Source: CAZAMI01 sp964627805 (GTDB taxonomy: Archaea; Thermoproteota; Thermoprotei_A; Sulfolobales; NBVN01). From it: 64,000 bases of DNA. Positions 42,442 to 51,399 of this stretch are shown here, piece after piece. The DNA lies in assembly GCA_964627805.1 (NCBI GenBank), contig CAZVLA010000023.1, positions 5,575-69,574 of the forward strand, given 5' to 3'. Positions within the stretch are counted from its first letter, which is position 1. Each line of letters starts with the position of its first letter. Below the pieces are notes generated by a model. That model saw only the letters and a list, made by a program, of their open reading frames with translations. It did no database searches and was not told where the DNA came from. Both the position numbers and the translations under genes were made by a program.

Positions 42442-43803
42442 ATGGGTATGGGTAGGGGATACGCCGCTAGGGTATTAGGTACATTAGCGATTACTTCACT
42501 ACTAATCATTGCGTTAACACCATCACTAGTTACGGCTGAGTCACTAACCTACACATACAGACTAGATACTTCGGGAGTAGCTACGGTAACCGTAATAGCT
42601 ACTAACTTAAGCGGTCTCTACACATACACGGTACTACTTGATAAGGGAGTCATACCGGAGACCGTATCAGTCATTAACGCATCTAACGGGGAGCCGGTAC
42701 CTACTAACTTAACAGGTAATAAATTAACCATATACTTAATGAATATGACCTCATCAGTAATAATAACCTACACAGCAGTCGTAGGGAACCTAACTACGGA
42801 GGGGTACGTAGTAGCTGTAGTATCACCTCAAGGACCAGCCAACATAGTGCTACCTAAGGGTGCGGCACTACTCTACTTCAATGGCTCACCATCAATAAGT
42901 ATGAAGGGATCCGTGATAGTACTGAGCTACTCGGGAGCGGGTACGTATGAGGTTAAGTACTTACCACCACCCCCACCAACAACTACGACTACCACAACCA
43001 CCACCGCAACAGTGACTAAGTCCTTGACAACTACAGCCACAGCAACCACAACACCCACTAAGTCAGCAACATCAACAACTACGACCACTACGACATCAGC
43101 GACCCCAGTAACGACAACGGCAACGAAGACAGTAACCACATCCACTACTACAGTAACCAGTAAATCAGCAACGACGACTACATCAGTTAGTACTACATCA
43201 CCCACAACCACTAAGTCATTAACAACTACATCATTAAGTACTACATCAACTACTAAACCATTAACTACTACTCTGAAGACCTCAACTACATCACCAACCA
43301 CTACGAGTACTGTCGCATCAGTCAGCACAGGTACTACAGTAAGGACTAAATCAGCAGTAGTTAAGACGAGTAAGGCATCACCAGTAACTACTAAGACAAC
43401 CACGACACCCTCAACCACAACAACACCTAAGCCCTCAGGACCTGCAATACCTACTGGATTAATAGCTGGTGTAGTAGCTGCTATAGTTGCTGCATCAATA
43501 ATAGCTTCACTACTTAGGAGGAGACCTAGGACTGCTCAAGCCACATCAGTCCCTATGGAGGTTATTAGGGAGGAACTCGATGAGAGGGATGCTGAGATAC
43601 TTAAAGCACTTAGTGAGGAGAGCATGAATATATCAGCACTAGCTAAGAAGTTAGGACTTAGTAAGTCAGTTGTTTGGAGGAGGGCTAATAAGTTAAGCAG
43701 GTTAGGACTCATAAGTAAGGTTGAGGAGGGCGGTAAGGTAATACTTAAGATAACTAACGAAGGTATTAAGGCGCTAGACAACATACTTAAGGGTGGTAAG
43801 TGA
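42442..43803 (+). CDS. Receptor-like membrane protein: external domain, Thr-rich stalk, one helix, cytoplasmic winged helix
   Basis: The 453-residue protein has a signal peptide (LGTLAITSLLIIALTPSLVTA), an external beta-rich domain of about 140 residues with sequons, and a 160-residue Thr/Ser stalk after PPPPPTT. A single membrane helix (GLIAGVVAAIVAASIIASLL), an RRRPR stop-transfer and a cytoplasmic HTH follow (DERDAEILKALSEESMNISALAKKLGL, SKSVVWRRANKLSRLGLI). It looks like a one-component surface sensor that acts on DNA. Its ATG is about 30 bases behind a TATA-like element, nearly leaderless. Ligand and targets are unknown. Confidence 0.8.
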   Translation: MGMGRGYAARVLGTLAITSLLIIALTPSLVTAESLTYTYRLDTSGVATVTVIATNLSGLYTYTVLLDKGVIPETVSVINASNGEPVPTNLTGNKLTIYLMNMTSSVIITYTAVVGNLTTEGYVVAVVSPQGPANIVLPKGAALLYFNGSPSISMKGSVIVLSYSGAGTYEVKYLPPPPPTTTTTTTTTATVTKSLTTTATATTTPTKSATSTTTTTTTSATPVTTTATKTVTTSTTTVTSKSATTTTSVSTTSPTTTKSLTTTSLSTTSTTKPLTTTLKTSTTSPTTTSTVASVSTGTTVRTKSAVVKTSKASPVTTKTTTTPSTTTTPKPSGPAIPTGLIAGVVAAIVAASIIASLLRRRPRTAQATSVPMEVIREELDERDAEILKALSEESMNISALAKKLGLSKSVVWRRANKLSRLGLISKVEEGGKVILKITNEGIKALDNILKGGK

Positions 43804-43903
43804 TTTTAAATAACTCCCGGTTTTCTTAAACCTACTAATACGTAACTAGAACTTGTTAAGTAATGTTTAAATCTCCTCCCACAGACTTTGATGCGGGGCA
43901 TAG

Positions 43904-44839
43904 GTGAGTTACCCTAACTACGTTAGGAAGCTCATGGAGGAGGTCCTTAAGCTAAAGGAGCGTAGGAAGGCAGTTATTCTAGCTCATAACTACCAACTAC
44001 CTGAGGTTCAGGACGTAGCTGACTTCGTAGGTGATAGTCTCGAGTTAGCTAGGAAGGCATTAACGGTAGATGCTGACGTCATAGTATTTGCTGGTGTTTC
44101 ATTCATGGCTGAAATGGTAGCCGCTTTAAACCCGGATAAGGTAGTACTTCATCCAGACCCTAGGGCTAGGTGCTTACTAGCTGATATGCTAACCCCCGAG
44201 CATGTTAGGAGGGTTAGGGAGGAGAGTCCTAACACACCATTAATACTCTACGTAAACTCACCTACGGAGCTTAAGGCGTTAGCTGATTACGTAGTAACTA
44301 GCTCATCAGCTGCTAAGTTAGTATCTAAGTTAGGTGTTGATGAGGTCATACTAGCGCCCGATAAGAACTTAGCTGATTACGTAGCTCAAGTAACTGGTGT
44401 TAAGGTTAAGGCACTACCTAAGTACGGTCACTGCCCCATACATGAGAACTTAATAAGTAGGTACTACGTGGAGAAGGCACTTAGTAAGTACCCCGGAGCT
44501 AAGGTGATAATACATCCGGAAGCACCTAGGGATGCTAGGGAATTAGCTGTTAGGGTAGGTAGTACTAGTCAAATGCTTAAAGCAATACCTGAGGTAGGTG
44601 GTGGTACCATATTACTAGGTACGGAGGAGGGGCTGACCTACAGAGCTAGGAAGCTATACCCTAACCTAGACATTAAGCCCTTAAACCCCATAGCCGTATG
44701 TACGGACATGAAGAAGATACACTTACTCAATATTAAGGAGTCGCTAGAGAAGCTAAGACCTAGGGTTGAGTTGAGTAGGGACGTACTTAAGAGGGTTAAG
44801 GAGGTTATTGAGGAGTCCTTAAGAGTGATAGGTAAGTAG
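43904..44839 (+). CDS. nadA: Quinolinate synthase
   Basis: The 311-residue enzyme condenses iminoaspartate with dihydroxyacetone phosphate to quinolinate. The three [4Fe-4S] Cys are visible: Cys90 (RARCLLADM), Cys177 (KYGHCPIH) and Cys266 (IAVCTDMKKI). AHNYQLPEVQDVADFVGDSLELA is the N-terminal signature. It starts the nadA-nadC-nadX block. GTG 43904 is about 36 bases from a TATA-like gtttaaatc. The iron-sulfur cluster makes it oxygen-sensitive, fitting an anaerobic or low-oxygen life. Confidence 0.93.
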   Translation: MSYPNYVRKLMEEVLKLKERRKAVILAHNYQLPEVQDVADFVGDSLELARKALTVDADVIVFAGVSFMAEMVAALNPDKVVLHPDPRARCLLADMLTPEHVRRVREESPNTPLILYVNSPTELKALADYVVTSSSAAKLVSKLGVDEVILAPDKNLADYVAQVTGVKVKALPKYGHCPIHENLISRYYVEKALSKYPGAKVIIHPEAPRDARELAVRVGSTSQMLKAIPEVGGGTILLGTEEGLTYRARKLYPNLDIKPLNPIAVCTDMKKIHLLNIKESLEKLRPRVELSRDVLKRVKEVIEESLRVIGK

Positions 44840-44892
44840 TTAAGGACACATGTTTTAAAGTAGTGCACAAACCTATCTTAGGTGCTTAAGTA

Positions 44893-45753
44893 TTGATTGA
44901 GTCACTACTTAGGAAGTTCATGGAGTGGGTTAGTGAGGACGTACCCTTCTGGGACTTAACTACTGAAGCCCTAATACCTCCTGGAGTGGTTATTGAGGCT
45001 GTAGTGATTTCTGAAGGTAATTACGTAGTAGCTTGTACGGAGGAATTAGCTAATGTACTTGAGTTACTAGGTATTGACGTCCTAGAGTACGTACCTAGTG
45101 GTTCCTTAGTTAGGGAGGGTTCAGTAGTTATGAGGTTAAGGGGTGATGCTAGGAAGTTACTGACTATTGAGAGAACCCTACTCAACCTACTAACCTACCT
45201 AAGCGGGGTAGCTACTAGGACTAAGGAATTCGTAGATGCTGTTAAGTCAGTGAATCCTAGGGCTAGGGTAGCAGCTACTAGGAAGGTAGTCCCGGGACTA
45301 AGGTACTTAGTTAAGAAGGCTGTTAAGGTTGGTGGTGGGGATACGCATAGGTTCTCATTAAGTGATGCCTACATAATTAAGGATAACCACTTAGCTATCG
45401 TAGGTAATTTAAGGGATGCATTAAGGAGGGTCAAGTCAGTAGCTTCATTCATTCATAAAGTAGAGGTTGAGGTTAGTAAGGCTGAGGAAGCCGTAATAGC
45501 TGCTAGGGAGGGTGCTGACGTAGTCATGCTAGATAACGTAACACCAGCTGAGGTTAGGAGAGCTGTTGAGTTACTTAAGCATGAGGGGCTACGTGATAAG
45601 GTAGTTATTGAGGTTAGTGGAGGTATTAACTTAAGGAATGTTAAGGAGTACGTGAGGGCAGGTGCTGACGTAGTAAGTACGAGTGAATTAACTATGAATC
45701 CAGTAAAGGTAAATATGAGTATGGAAGTTGTTAAGGTGGTGAGTAAGTCTTGA
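44893..45753 (+). CDS. nadC: Nicotinate-nucleotide pyrophosphorylase (carboxylating)
   Basis: The 286-residue type II PRTase turns quinolinate and PRPP into nicotinate mononucleotide. Seen are ERTLLNLLTYLSGVATRT, ATRKVVPGLRYLVKKAVKVGGGDTHR, IKDNHL, and VEVEVSKAEEA...DVVMLDNVTP. Length is normal. TTG 44893 starts 53 bases after nadA; the TGA stop overlaps the next TTG start by 4 bases. Confidence 0.93.
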   Translation: MIESLLRKFMEWVSEDVPFWDLTTEALIPPGVVIEAVVISEGNYVVACTEELANVLELLGIDVLEYVPSGSLVREGSVVMRLRGDARKLLTIERTLLNLLTYLSGVATRTKEFVDAVKSVNPRARVAATRKVVPGLRYLVKKAVKVGGGDTHRFSLSDAYIIKDNHLAIVGNLRDALRRVKSVASFIHKVEVEVSKAEEAVIAAREGADVVMLDNVTPAEVRRAVELLKHEGLRDKVVIEVSGGINLRNVKEYVRAGADVVSTSELTMNPVKVNMSMEVVKVVSKS

Positions 45754-46571
45754 GGAGAGTAGCAATAATAGGTTGCGGAGCCATAGGTACTGAATTAGCT
45801 AAGGCAATAGATAACGGTACAGTACCTGCTGAACTAACAGCACTCTACGACATAATTAAGGATAAGTGCGTAGAACTCACTAAGTCACTTAAGAACTCAT
45901 CACCTAAGGTAGTAAGTAGTATTGATGAATTACTAAGTACTAAGCCTGACGTAGTTGTTGAAGCAGCTAGTCAGGAAGCTGTTCGTGAGTACGCACTTAA
46001 GGTACTTAAGTCAGGTGCTGAATTCATGATAATGAGTGTAGGTGCTTTACTTGATGAGGGATTCTTCAATGAGTTAATTAAGGCTACTCGTGAGTACGGT
46101 GTTAAGGTGCATGTACCGACGGGAGCTATTGCTGGTTTAGACGCTATTAGGGCCTTAAGGTTAGTGGGTATTGATGAGGTAATTATTAGGACTAGGAAAC
46201 CAGTTAAGGCACTAGCTAAGTCACCCTACGTAACAAGGTTAGGTATTGACTTAAGCAGTATTAAGGAGCCTAAAGTAATTTTCAGGGGTAGGGCTAGGGA
46301 GGCAGTTAAGGCCTTCCCAGCCAACATTAACGTATCGGCAGCACTGACCCTAGCGGCTGGTGTTGAGGCTTACGTAGAGATAGTTGCTGACCCAACGATA
46401 AGTAGGAATGTCCATGAGATTGAGGTCAGGTCTAGAGCTAGTAGGTTATTAGTTAGGGTTGAGAACGTACCAACACCTACTAACCCTAAGACGAGTTACT
46501 TAGCTACCTTATCAGCTATTGAGGCACTAAAGGAGATTTGTGAGGAGAGGGGTATTAAGGTAGGTACTTAA
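45750..46571 (+). CDS. nadX: L-aspartate dehydrogenase
   Basis: The 273-residue enzyme has an N-terminal Rossmann motif (VAIIGCGAIGTELAKAI), VVEAASQEAVREYA, and the C-terminal catalytic domain with NINVSAALTLAAG and ADPTISRNVHEIE. NadX oxidises aspartate to iminoaspartate with NAD(P)+ and replaces the oxygen-dependent L-aspartate oxidase NadB. Overlap with nadC (TTGA) shows coupling. Together the three genes cover aspartate to nicotinate mononucleotide. Confidence 0.9.
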   Translation: MRRVAIIGCGAIGTELAKAIDNGTVPAELTALYDIIKDKCVELTKSLKNSSPKVVSSIDELLSTKPDVVVEAASQEAVREYALKVLKSGAEFMIMSVGALLDEGFFNELIKATREYGVKVHVPTGAIAGLDAIRALRLVGIDEVIIRTRKPVKALAKSPYVTRLGIDLSSIKEPKVIFRGRAREAVKAFPANINVSAALTLAAGVEAYVEIVADPTISRNVHEIEVRSRASRLLVRVENVPTPTNPKTSYLATLSAIEALKEICEERGIKVGT

Positions 46572-46631
46572 GGAGTCATCAGCTACTCCCGTTTTAAGCC
46601 CTCCAACAACCAGTTCTTTAGTGGTGTGTAG

Positions 46632-47939
46632 ATGCTACTAGCGCACTTAGCGGATACTCACTTAGGTCACTCACAGTACGGACTTACTTGGCGTGAGGAT
46701 GACGTTTACAGAGTGTTTAGGGAGGCTTTCGATGAGGCTATCCGTGAGGGTGTTGACGTTATCGTAATAGCTGGTGACTTATTCGATAGGTTTAGACCAC
46801 CTAATAAGGCACTTAAGGTAGTTATTGAGGAGGTTAGTAAGGCAGTATCTAAGGGTATTAAGGTCTATGCAGTACTTGGTGAGCATGACACACCTAGGAG
46901 GCGTGACTACGCACCGCACGTAGTAATACCTAACTTAAGGACCTTAGGGACCTCTGAAGGTAATGAGTACGACGTAGTGAGTATAGGTGGTCGTGAGTAC
47001 TTCATAGCTGGGCTATCTAATCAACCAGCTAGGAGTAAGTACCTTAAGTGGCTTAAGAATAGGGTTGAGGAGTTAGGTAGGTTAGTTAAGGGTAGGAAGT
47101 CAGTACTAGTAATGCATCAATGCATTAAGCAGTTCTTCGCTTTTGAGGAGGGTATAGACTTAAGCGACATACCGAGTACCTTCACCTACGTAGCTATGGG
47201 GCACCTACATAGGAGGGTAATTAGGAAGTTAGAGAACGGCTCAGTAATAGCTTACGCAGGAAGTACTGAGATACTTAGGCGTGATGAGGTTGAGGACTGG
47301 AGGAGATACGGTAAGGGGTTCTTCATAGTTGACTTAAGTACTGATGAACCCCACGTACATAGAGTAGACTTAAGAGTTAGGCCTCAAGTAGTCGTAATTA
47401 CTGATTGGAGGAGGTACTTATCAGACGTTAAGTCCGGATTAAGGGAGTTAAGTGAGTTATGTAACTCAAGTAAATTCGATAGAGGTATCATACATGTAGA
47501 CGTAGCGATTAAGGAGGGTGTAGGCGTTAAGGATGAAGTGTATAGGAGGATTAATGAGTTAATTAGTAAGTATAAAGTAGCTTACTCAAGAATAAGAACC
47601 ACCTACGTTAAGGAGCTGAGGAGGGAGGGTAATTACGTGGAGTATGAGCCAGTCATCGATGAGGTTAAGGTAGTAGCTAAGATACTAGGTAATACAGAGC
47701 ATGAGCATTACTTAAGAGTCGCTAGGGAGATTATTAAGTTAAAGAACATCCTAGCAGGTGCCGAGTCAGGTGATGTAGAGGAGGTAATTAATGAATTAAT
47801 TAAGTACGTTGATGTATGGTCAGATAAGATACCTGAACTACCTAAGGAACCGCCTAAGTACTTAAGTACTACCTCATTAAGTAGGGGTAGCTTAGGTAGT
47901 GGCTCAAGTGGTAAGGGATTACTTAAGTTTCTAGGGTGA
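46632..47939 (+). CDS. mre11: Mre11 nuclease
   Basis: The 435-residue protein has the calcineurin-like phosphoesterase motifs: HLADTHLGHSQYG (Asp8, His10), VIVIAGDLFDRFRPP, VLGEHDTPRRRD, VLVMHQ, and VAMGHLHRR. The third motif reads GEHD, where most family members have GNHD/E. A C-terminal tail follows the cap domain. With Rad50 it processes DNA double-strand breaks. It starts 60 bases after nadX and is coupled to rad50 by overlap at 47936-47939. Confidence 0.91.
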   Translation: MLLAHLADTHLGHSQYGLTWREDDVYRVFREAFDEAIREGVDVIVIAGDLFDRFRPPNKALKVVIEEVSKAVSKGIKVYAVLGEHDTPRRRDYAPHVVIPNLRTLGTSEGNEYDVVSIGGREYFIAGLSNQPARSKYLKWLKNRVEELGRLVKGRKSVLVMHQCIKQFFAFEEGIDLSDIPSTFTYVAMGHLHRRVIRKLENGSVIAYAGSTEILRRDEVEDWRRYGKGFFIVDLSTDEPHVHRVDLRVRPQVVVITDWRRYLSDVKSGLRELSELCNSSKFDRGIIHVDVAIKEGVGVKDEVYRRINELISKYKVAYSRIRTTYVKELRREGNYVEYEPVIDEVKVVAKILGNTEHEHYLRVAREIIKLKNILAGAESGDVEEVINELIKYVDVWSDKIPELPKEPPKYLSTTSLSRGSLGSGSSGKGLLKFLG

Positions 47940-50785
47940 TGTACTTGATAACTATTAAGAAGGTTTACTTGAGGAACTTCATATCTCATAAAGAGACTAT
48001 GTTAAGCTTCGACCGTGGAGTTACCGCGTTAGTAGGTAGGAATGGAGCTGGTAAGTCAAGTATTGTTGAGGCCATATACTTCGCATTAACTGGTGACGTA
48101 CTTAGGGGGGAGTCTAGGAGAGGTGGTAGAAGTAAGAGGGGAGTAATTAATGACTACACGAAGGAGAATGAAGCAGTAGTTAAGCTGTGGCTGGACGTTG
48201 ATGGTGAGGAGGTAATTATTGAGCGTAGGTGCTTCAGAAGCTCCATACAGGCTAGGCCAGTCGACAATAGAGTGTTACGTAATGGTAGGACCGTAGCTAT
48301 AGGTGCTAGTGAGGTTGATAAGGAAGTATCTAAATTATTAGGTGTAAGTACTAAGACACTCAAGGAGGTCGTTAGGTCAGCCCTAGTAATACCTCAAGGA
48401 GAGGTAACTAGCTTACTGGAGTCTAGGCCTTCAGATAGGAAGTCAAGGATAGATAAGGTATTAGGTCTTGAGAATTACGAAAAAGCTAAGGAACGCCTCG
48501 ATAATTACTCAATAAGTATACAGTTAAGTAATGGTACACGCCTCTCGCTATACCCTAAGAGGAATTCCTTAGAGGATCTAAGGACGACCTACTTAAACAG
48601 GTTAAGTGAGTTAAGTAGTAGAAATGAGGAGTTAAGGAAATTAATTAAGGAGGTTGATGAACTGCGTAAGTTAATCAATGAGTTAAGGAAGAAGAAAGAG
48701 GATGTTGAGGGTAAGTTAAGTAAGTTAGAAAGTGATCGTGATAGGGTTAAGAGCGAGTATGAGAGGCTTAAGGCATTAAGTGAGAATGTAGATGAGCTCA
48801 AGAGGAAGTTGAGTGAGAAGCGTAGAGCTAGGGAGGAGATCGTTAGTGAACTCAATGAATGCGTTAACGCAGAGAAGAAATTACGTAAAATTAGTGAGAA
48901 ACTCAAGATCAAGGACTTAGTTAGTAAAGCTAAGGAACTCGAGGATCAGAGAAGGGAGGTTGAGAGTAGGTTAAGGGAGGTTAATGTAAGGATAGATCAC
49001 CTGAGGGGTAAGTTAGAGGAGCTTAAAGAATTAAGGAGGAAGTACCCAGAAGGTATTGAGGAAGCACTCAATAAATTCAGGAAGGCTCGTGAGGAGTTAG
49101 GGAGGCTTAAGGCTGAGAGGGAGGATCTTGAGGGTAGGGAGCGGGAGTTAAGTAACTTAGTAACTAGGTTAGATACTGAAGTGAGGGGCATTAAGGAACG
49201 CATTAATAGCGTATTAAGGAGGGCCTCTGAGGTAGTAAGTAAGGAGTTCAGTAACATTCATGAGGCATTAAAGGAGGTTAATAGTACCTTAAGTAGGGTT
49301 GAGTCTGAAGTTAATGAGTTAAGTAATGAAGTAGTTAGTGTAAGGTCTGAGATCGAGTCATTAAGTAGGGATGAGGATGACATTAAGGGTAAGTTAAGGT
49401 ACTTAAGAAGCACTGGGGAATTGAGTAAGTGCCCGCTATGCCAGCAACCACTAACACCTAAGCTTAGGAATGAGCTAATCAGTAAGTTTGAGAATGAATT
49501 AAGTATGATTAAGCTCAAGAGGGAGAAGCTTAGAGAGAAGCTACGAAGTATTGAAGCTAGGTTAGACTCCATTAAGTCACTTAGGGATAGGTTAAGGGAC
49601 ATCGAAGGTAGGCTTAAGGAGCTACTTAATGAAGAGGAGTTAATGAGTAGTAAGGAGAGTAAGTTGAGGGGCGCTAAGGAGGAGCTTAAGAGAATTAGGA
49701 GTAAGTTGAGTGAGCTAAGGGATAAGGAGGTAGAGCTTCAGGAGTTGATAATGAGGCTAGGTAGTGTTGAGGATGACTACAGAAGGTTTAGGAAGTTAAT
49801 TGAGGAGGGGGTGTCTGAGGAGTTGCTGAATGAATTAGTTAATGAAGCTAATAACTACTTAAGTAGGTTAAGGGACATTAAGAGTGAATTAAGTGGCTTA
49901 AGGGGTAAGATTAAGGAGGTCCTAGGTACTGAGGACCTTACAAAGGCTTCTGAATTAGTTAATGAGTTGGAGCGTGAGTTCATCGAATTAAGTAGTAGGG
50001 TATCGAGGAAACCTAGGATTGAGGAGCAGCTCAGGAGAGTTAATGAGGAGATTAAGGAGTATGAAGAGGGTTTAAGGAGGGTTAAGGAGTACTTAAAGAG
50101 AATGGAGGAGCTTAGTAAGAGACTTAAGGATATTGAGGAGAGGTGTAGTGAGCTTAAGAAAGTTAAGGAGGAGTTGATAGGGGAGTTAAAAGCTACGAAG
50201 GAGAGGCTTGAGGATCGTGAAAGAAGTATTAAGGAGGTTAAGGAGTTAGTAGGTAATTTAGAGAGGGACCTTAAGACCCTTAGGGATGCCTGGCGTAAGT
50301 TATGTGTACTTAACTGGATTAGGGATAAGGTATTTCATAAGGATGGCGCCCCCAAGTTACTTAGGAAGGAGTTAATAAGGGGTATTGAGGAGTTAATGAG
50401 GAGATACCTAGAGTACTTCAACTTAAGCTACTCAGACGTTAAGATAGATGAGGAACTCAACATATACTTAATCAGTGGTGGTACTGAGGTAGGTGTTGGT
50501 AAGTTAAGTGGTGGTGAGTCCGTAGCTACGTCAATAGCGCTGATACTCTCACTACATCAGGCAGTACTCAGGGGTAAGTTGGGGTTCCTAGTACTTGATG
50601 AACCAACCGTACACTTAGATGAGGAGAGGGTTAAGGACTTAATGGAGATAGTGAGGAACTTCAAGGGTGGTGGGGTAATACCTCAGTTAATAGTAGTTAC
50701 TCACCATAATGAGGTTAGGGACGTAGCTGATACCGTATATGAAGTAACTAGGGAGAGGTACTCAGTAGTTAAGGAGGTTACTTAA
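47936..50785 (+). CDS. rad50: Rad50 ATPase with zinc hook
   Basis: The 949-residue SMC-like protein has Walker A GRNGAGKSS near 37, long coiled coils rich in Glu/Lys/Leu/Arg, a zinc hook CPLC near residue 499, signature LSGGESVATSIALIL near 857, and Walker B FLVLDEPTVHLDEERV near 885. It is slightly longer than many archaeal Rad50 proteins. It dimerises by the hook, binds Mre11 at the coiled-coil base and opens ends with ATP. Start GTG 47936 or ATG 47939, overlapping the mre11 stop. Confidence 0.93.
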   Translation: MMYLITIKKVYLRNFISHKETMLSFDRGVTALVGRNGAGKSSIVEAIYFALTGDVLRGESRRGGRSKRGVINDYTKENEAVVKLWLDVDGEEVIIERRCFRSSIQARPVDNRVLRNGRTVAIGASEVDKEVSKLLGVSTKTLKEVVRSALVIPQGEVTSLLESRPSDRKSRIDKVLGLENYEKAKERLDNYSISIQLSNGTRLSLYPKRNSLEDLRTTYLNRLSELSSRNEELRKLIKEVDELRKLINELRKKKEDVEGKLSKLESDRDRVKSEYERLKALSENVDELKRKLSEKRRAREEIVSELNECVNAEKKLRKISEKLKIKDLVSKAKELEDQRREVESRLREVNVRIDHLRGKLEELKELRRKYPEGIEEALNKFRKAREELGRLKAEREDLEGRERELSNLVTRLDTEVRGIKERINSVLRRASEVVSKEFSNIHEALKEVNSTLSRVESEVNELSNEVVSVRSEIESLSRDEDDIKGKLRYLRSTGELSKCPLCQQPLTPKLRNELISKFENELSMIKLKREKLREKLRSIEARLDSIKSLRDRLRDIEGRLKELLNEEELMSSKESKLRGAKEELKRIRSKLSELRDKEVELQELIMRLGSVEDDYRRFRKLIEEGVSEELLNELVNEANNYLSRLRDIKSELSGLRGKIKEVLGTEDLTKASELVNELEREFIELSSRVSRKPRIEEQLRRVNEEIKEYEEGLRRVKEYLKRMEELSKRLKDIEERCSELKKVKEELIGELKATKERLEDRERSIKEVKELVGNLERDLKTLRDAWRKLCVLNWIRDKVFHKDGAPKLLRKELIRGIEELMRRYLEYFNLSYSDVKIDEELNIYLISGGTEVGVGKLSGGESVATSIALILSLHQAVLRGKLGFLVLDEPTVHLDEERVKDLMEIVRNFKGGGVIPQLIVVTHHNEVRDVADTVYEVTRERYSVVKEVT

Positions 50786-50820
50786 CCTAATTAACTCAAT
50801 ATAATCGTAAGGTGTGCTCC

Positions 50821-51399
50821 ATGGACATTAAGTCCCTAATTAAGTTAGTAGATGCTGTTGAGGCACTTAAGCTACTACCTAGGACAGGGTGGTTACTTAG
50901 GGGTATACATCCCTCGATAGCTGAGACAGTCTCCTCACATACCTACGAGGTAGCTGTACTTGGCTTACTGCTTAGTCGTGAGTTAAGTGGGTTAGGTAGG
51001 GAAGTTGATGTAGGGAAAGTACTTACTATGGCCTTAATCCACGACCTAGCTGAAGCATTCATTGGTGACTTACCCTACGAACTCACGAGGAGGTTAGGTA
51101 GTGTTAAGGAAGTTATTGAGCTCGAGGTTCTTAAGGAGTTAATCAAGGATAATGAATTAATCAGTATCATTAATGAGTACGTAAGTAAGGGAAGCACTGA
51201 AGCTAAGTTAGTTAAGCTATGCGATTACCTATCAACCTACATACAAGCAATTAACTACTTAAACCACGGATTTACTGATGTTCAGGACATTAGGGATAGG
51301 GTTGAGGGTGTTATTAAGGAGTTGCTATTGGATAGCGACTTAAGACCACTTAGTGAGTTAGTTAATGAGTTGATTAAGGAGTTACGTGAGAAAAACTAG
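50821..51399 (+). CDS. HD-domain nucleotidase, YfbR/HDDC2-like
   Basis: The protein of about 192 residues has ETVSSHTYEVAVLGLLLSREL (first metal His), TMALIHDLAEAFIGDLPYEL (HD pair), and KLCDYLSTYIQA (last Asp). This order matches YfbR/HDDC2 5'-deoxynucleotidases. ATG 50821 is chosen because GGTG lies 6 bases before it; the frame opens at GTG 50812. It follows rad50 by 35 bases and may be co-transcribed, which would link nucleotide clean-up to repair. It shares a CTAG stop with the convergent gene. Confidence 0.82.
   Translation: MDIKSLIKLVDAVEALKLLPRTGWLLRGIHPSIAETVSSHTYEVAVLGLLLSRELSGLGREVDVGKVLTMALIHDLAEAFIGDLPYELTRRLGSVKEVIELEVLKELIKDNELISIINEYVSKGSTEAKLVKLCDYLSTYIQAINYLNHGFTDVQDIRDRVEGVIKELLLDSDLRPLSELVNELIKELREKN

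Noticed and set aside
42927..43418. 163-codon open frame antisense to the receptor stalk
   Set aside because: It is the reverse reading of Thr/Ser codons and gives an almost pure Val/Asp/Val protein. The plus-strand gene is clearly the real one.
42970..43440. Repetitive ACTAC/ACAAC sequence that might look like a repeat array
   Set aside because: It encodes the Thr/Ser-rich stalk in frame, units are irregular and there are no spacers, so it is neither CRISPR nor satellite DNA.
46572..46631. CTGATGA on the minus strand between nadX and mre11
   Set aside because: There is no second box or D box within 60 bases, so it is not a C/D RNA.
48589..49602. Long Leu/Ser-rich frames antisense to rad50
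   Set aside because: They arise from reading Glu/Lys/Leu coiled-coil codons backwards; Rad50 motifs on the plus strand settle the matter.
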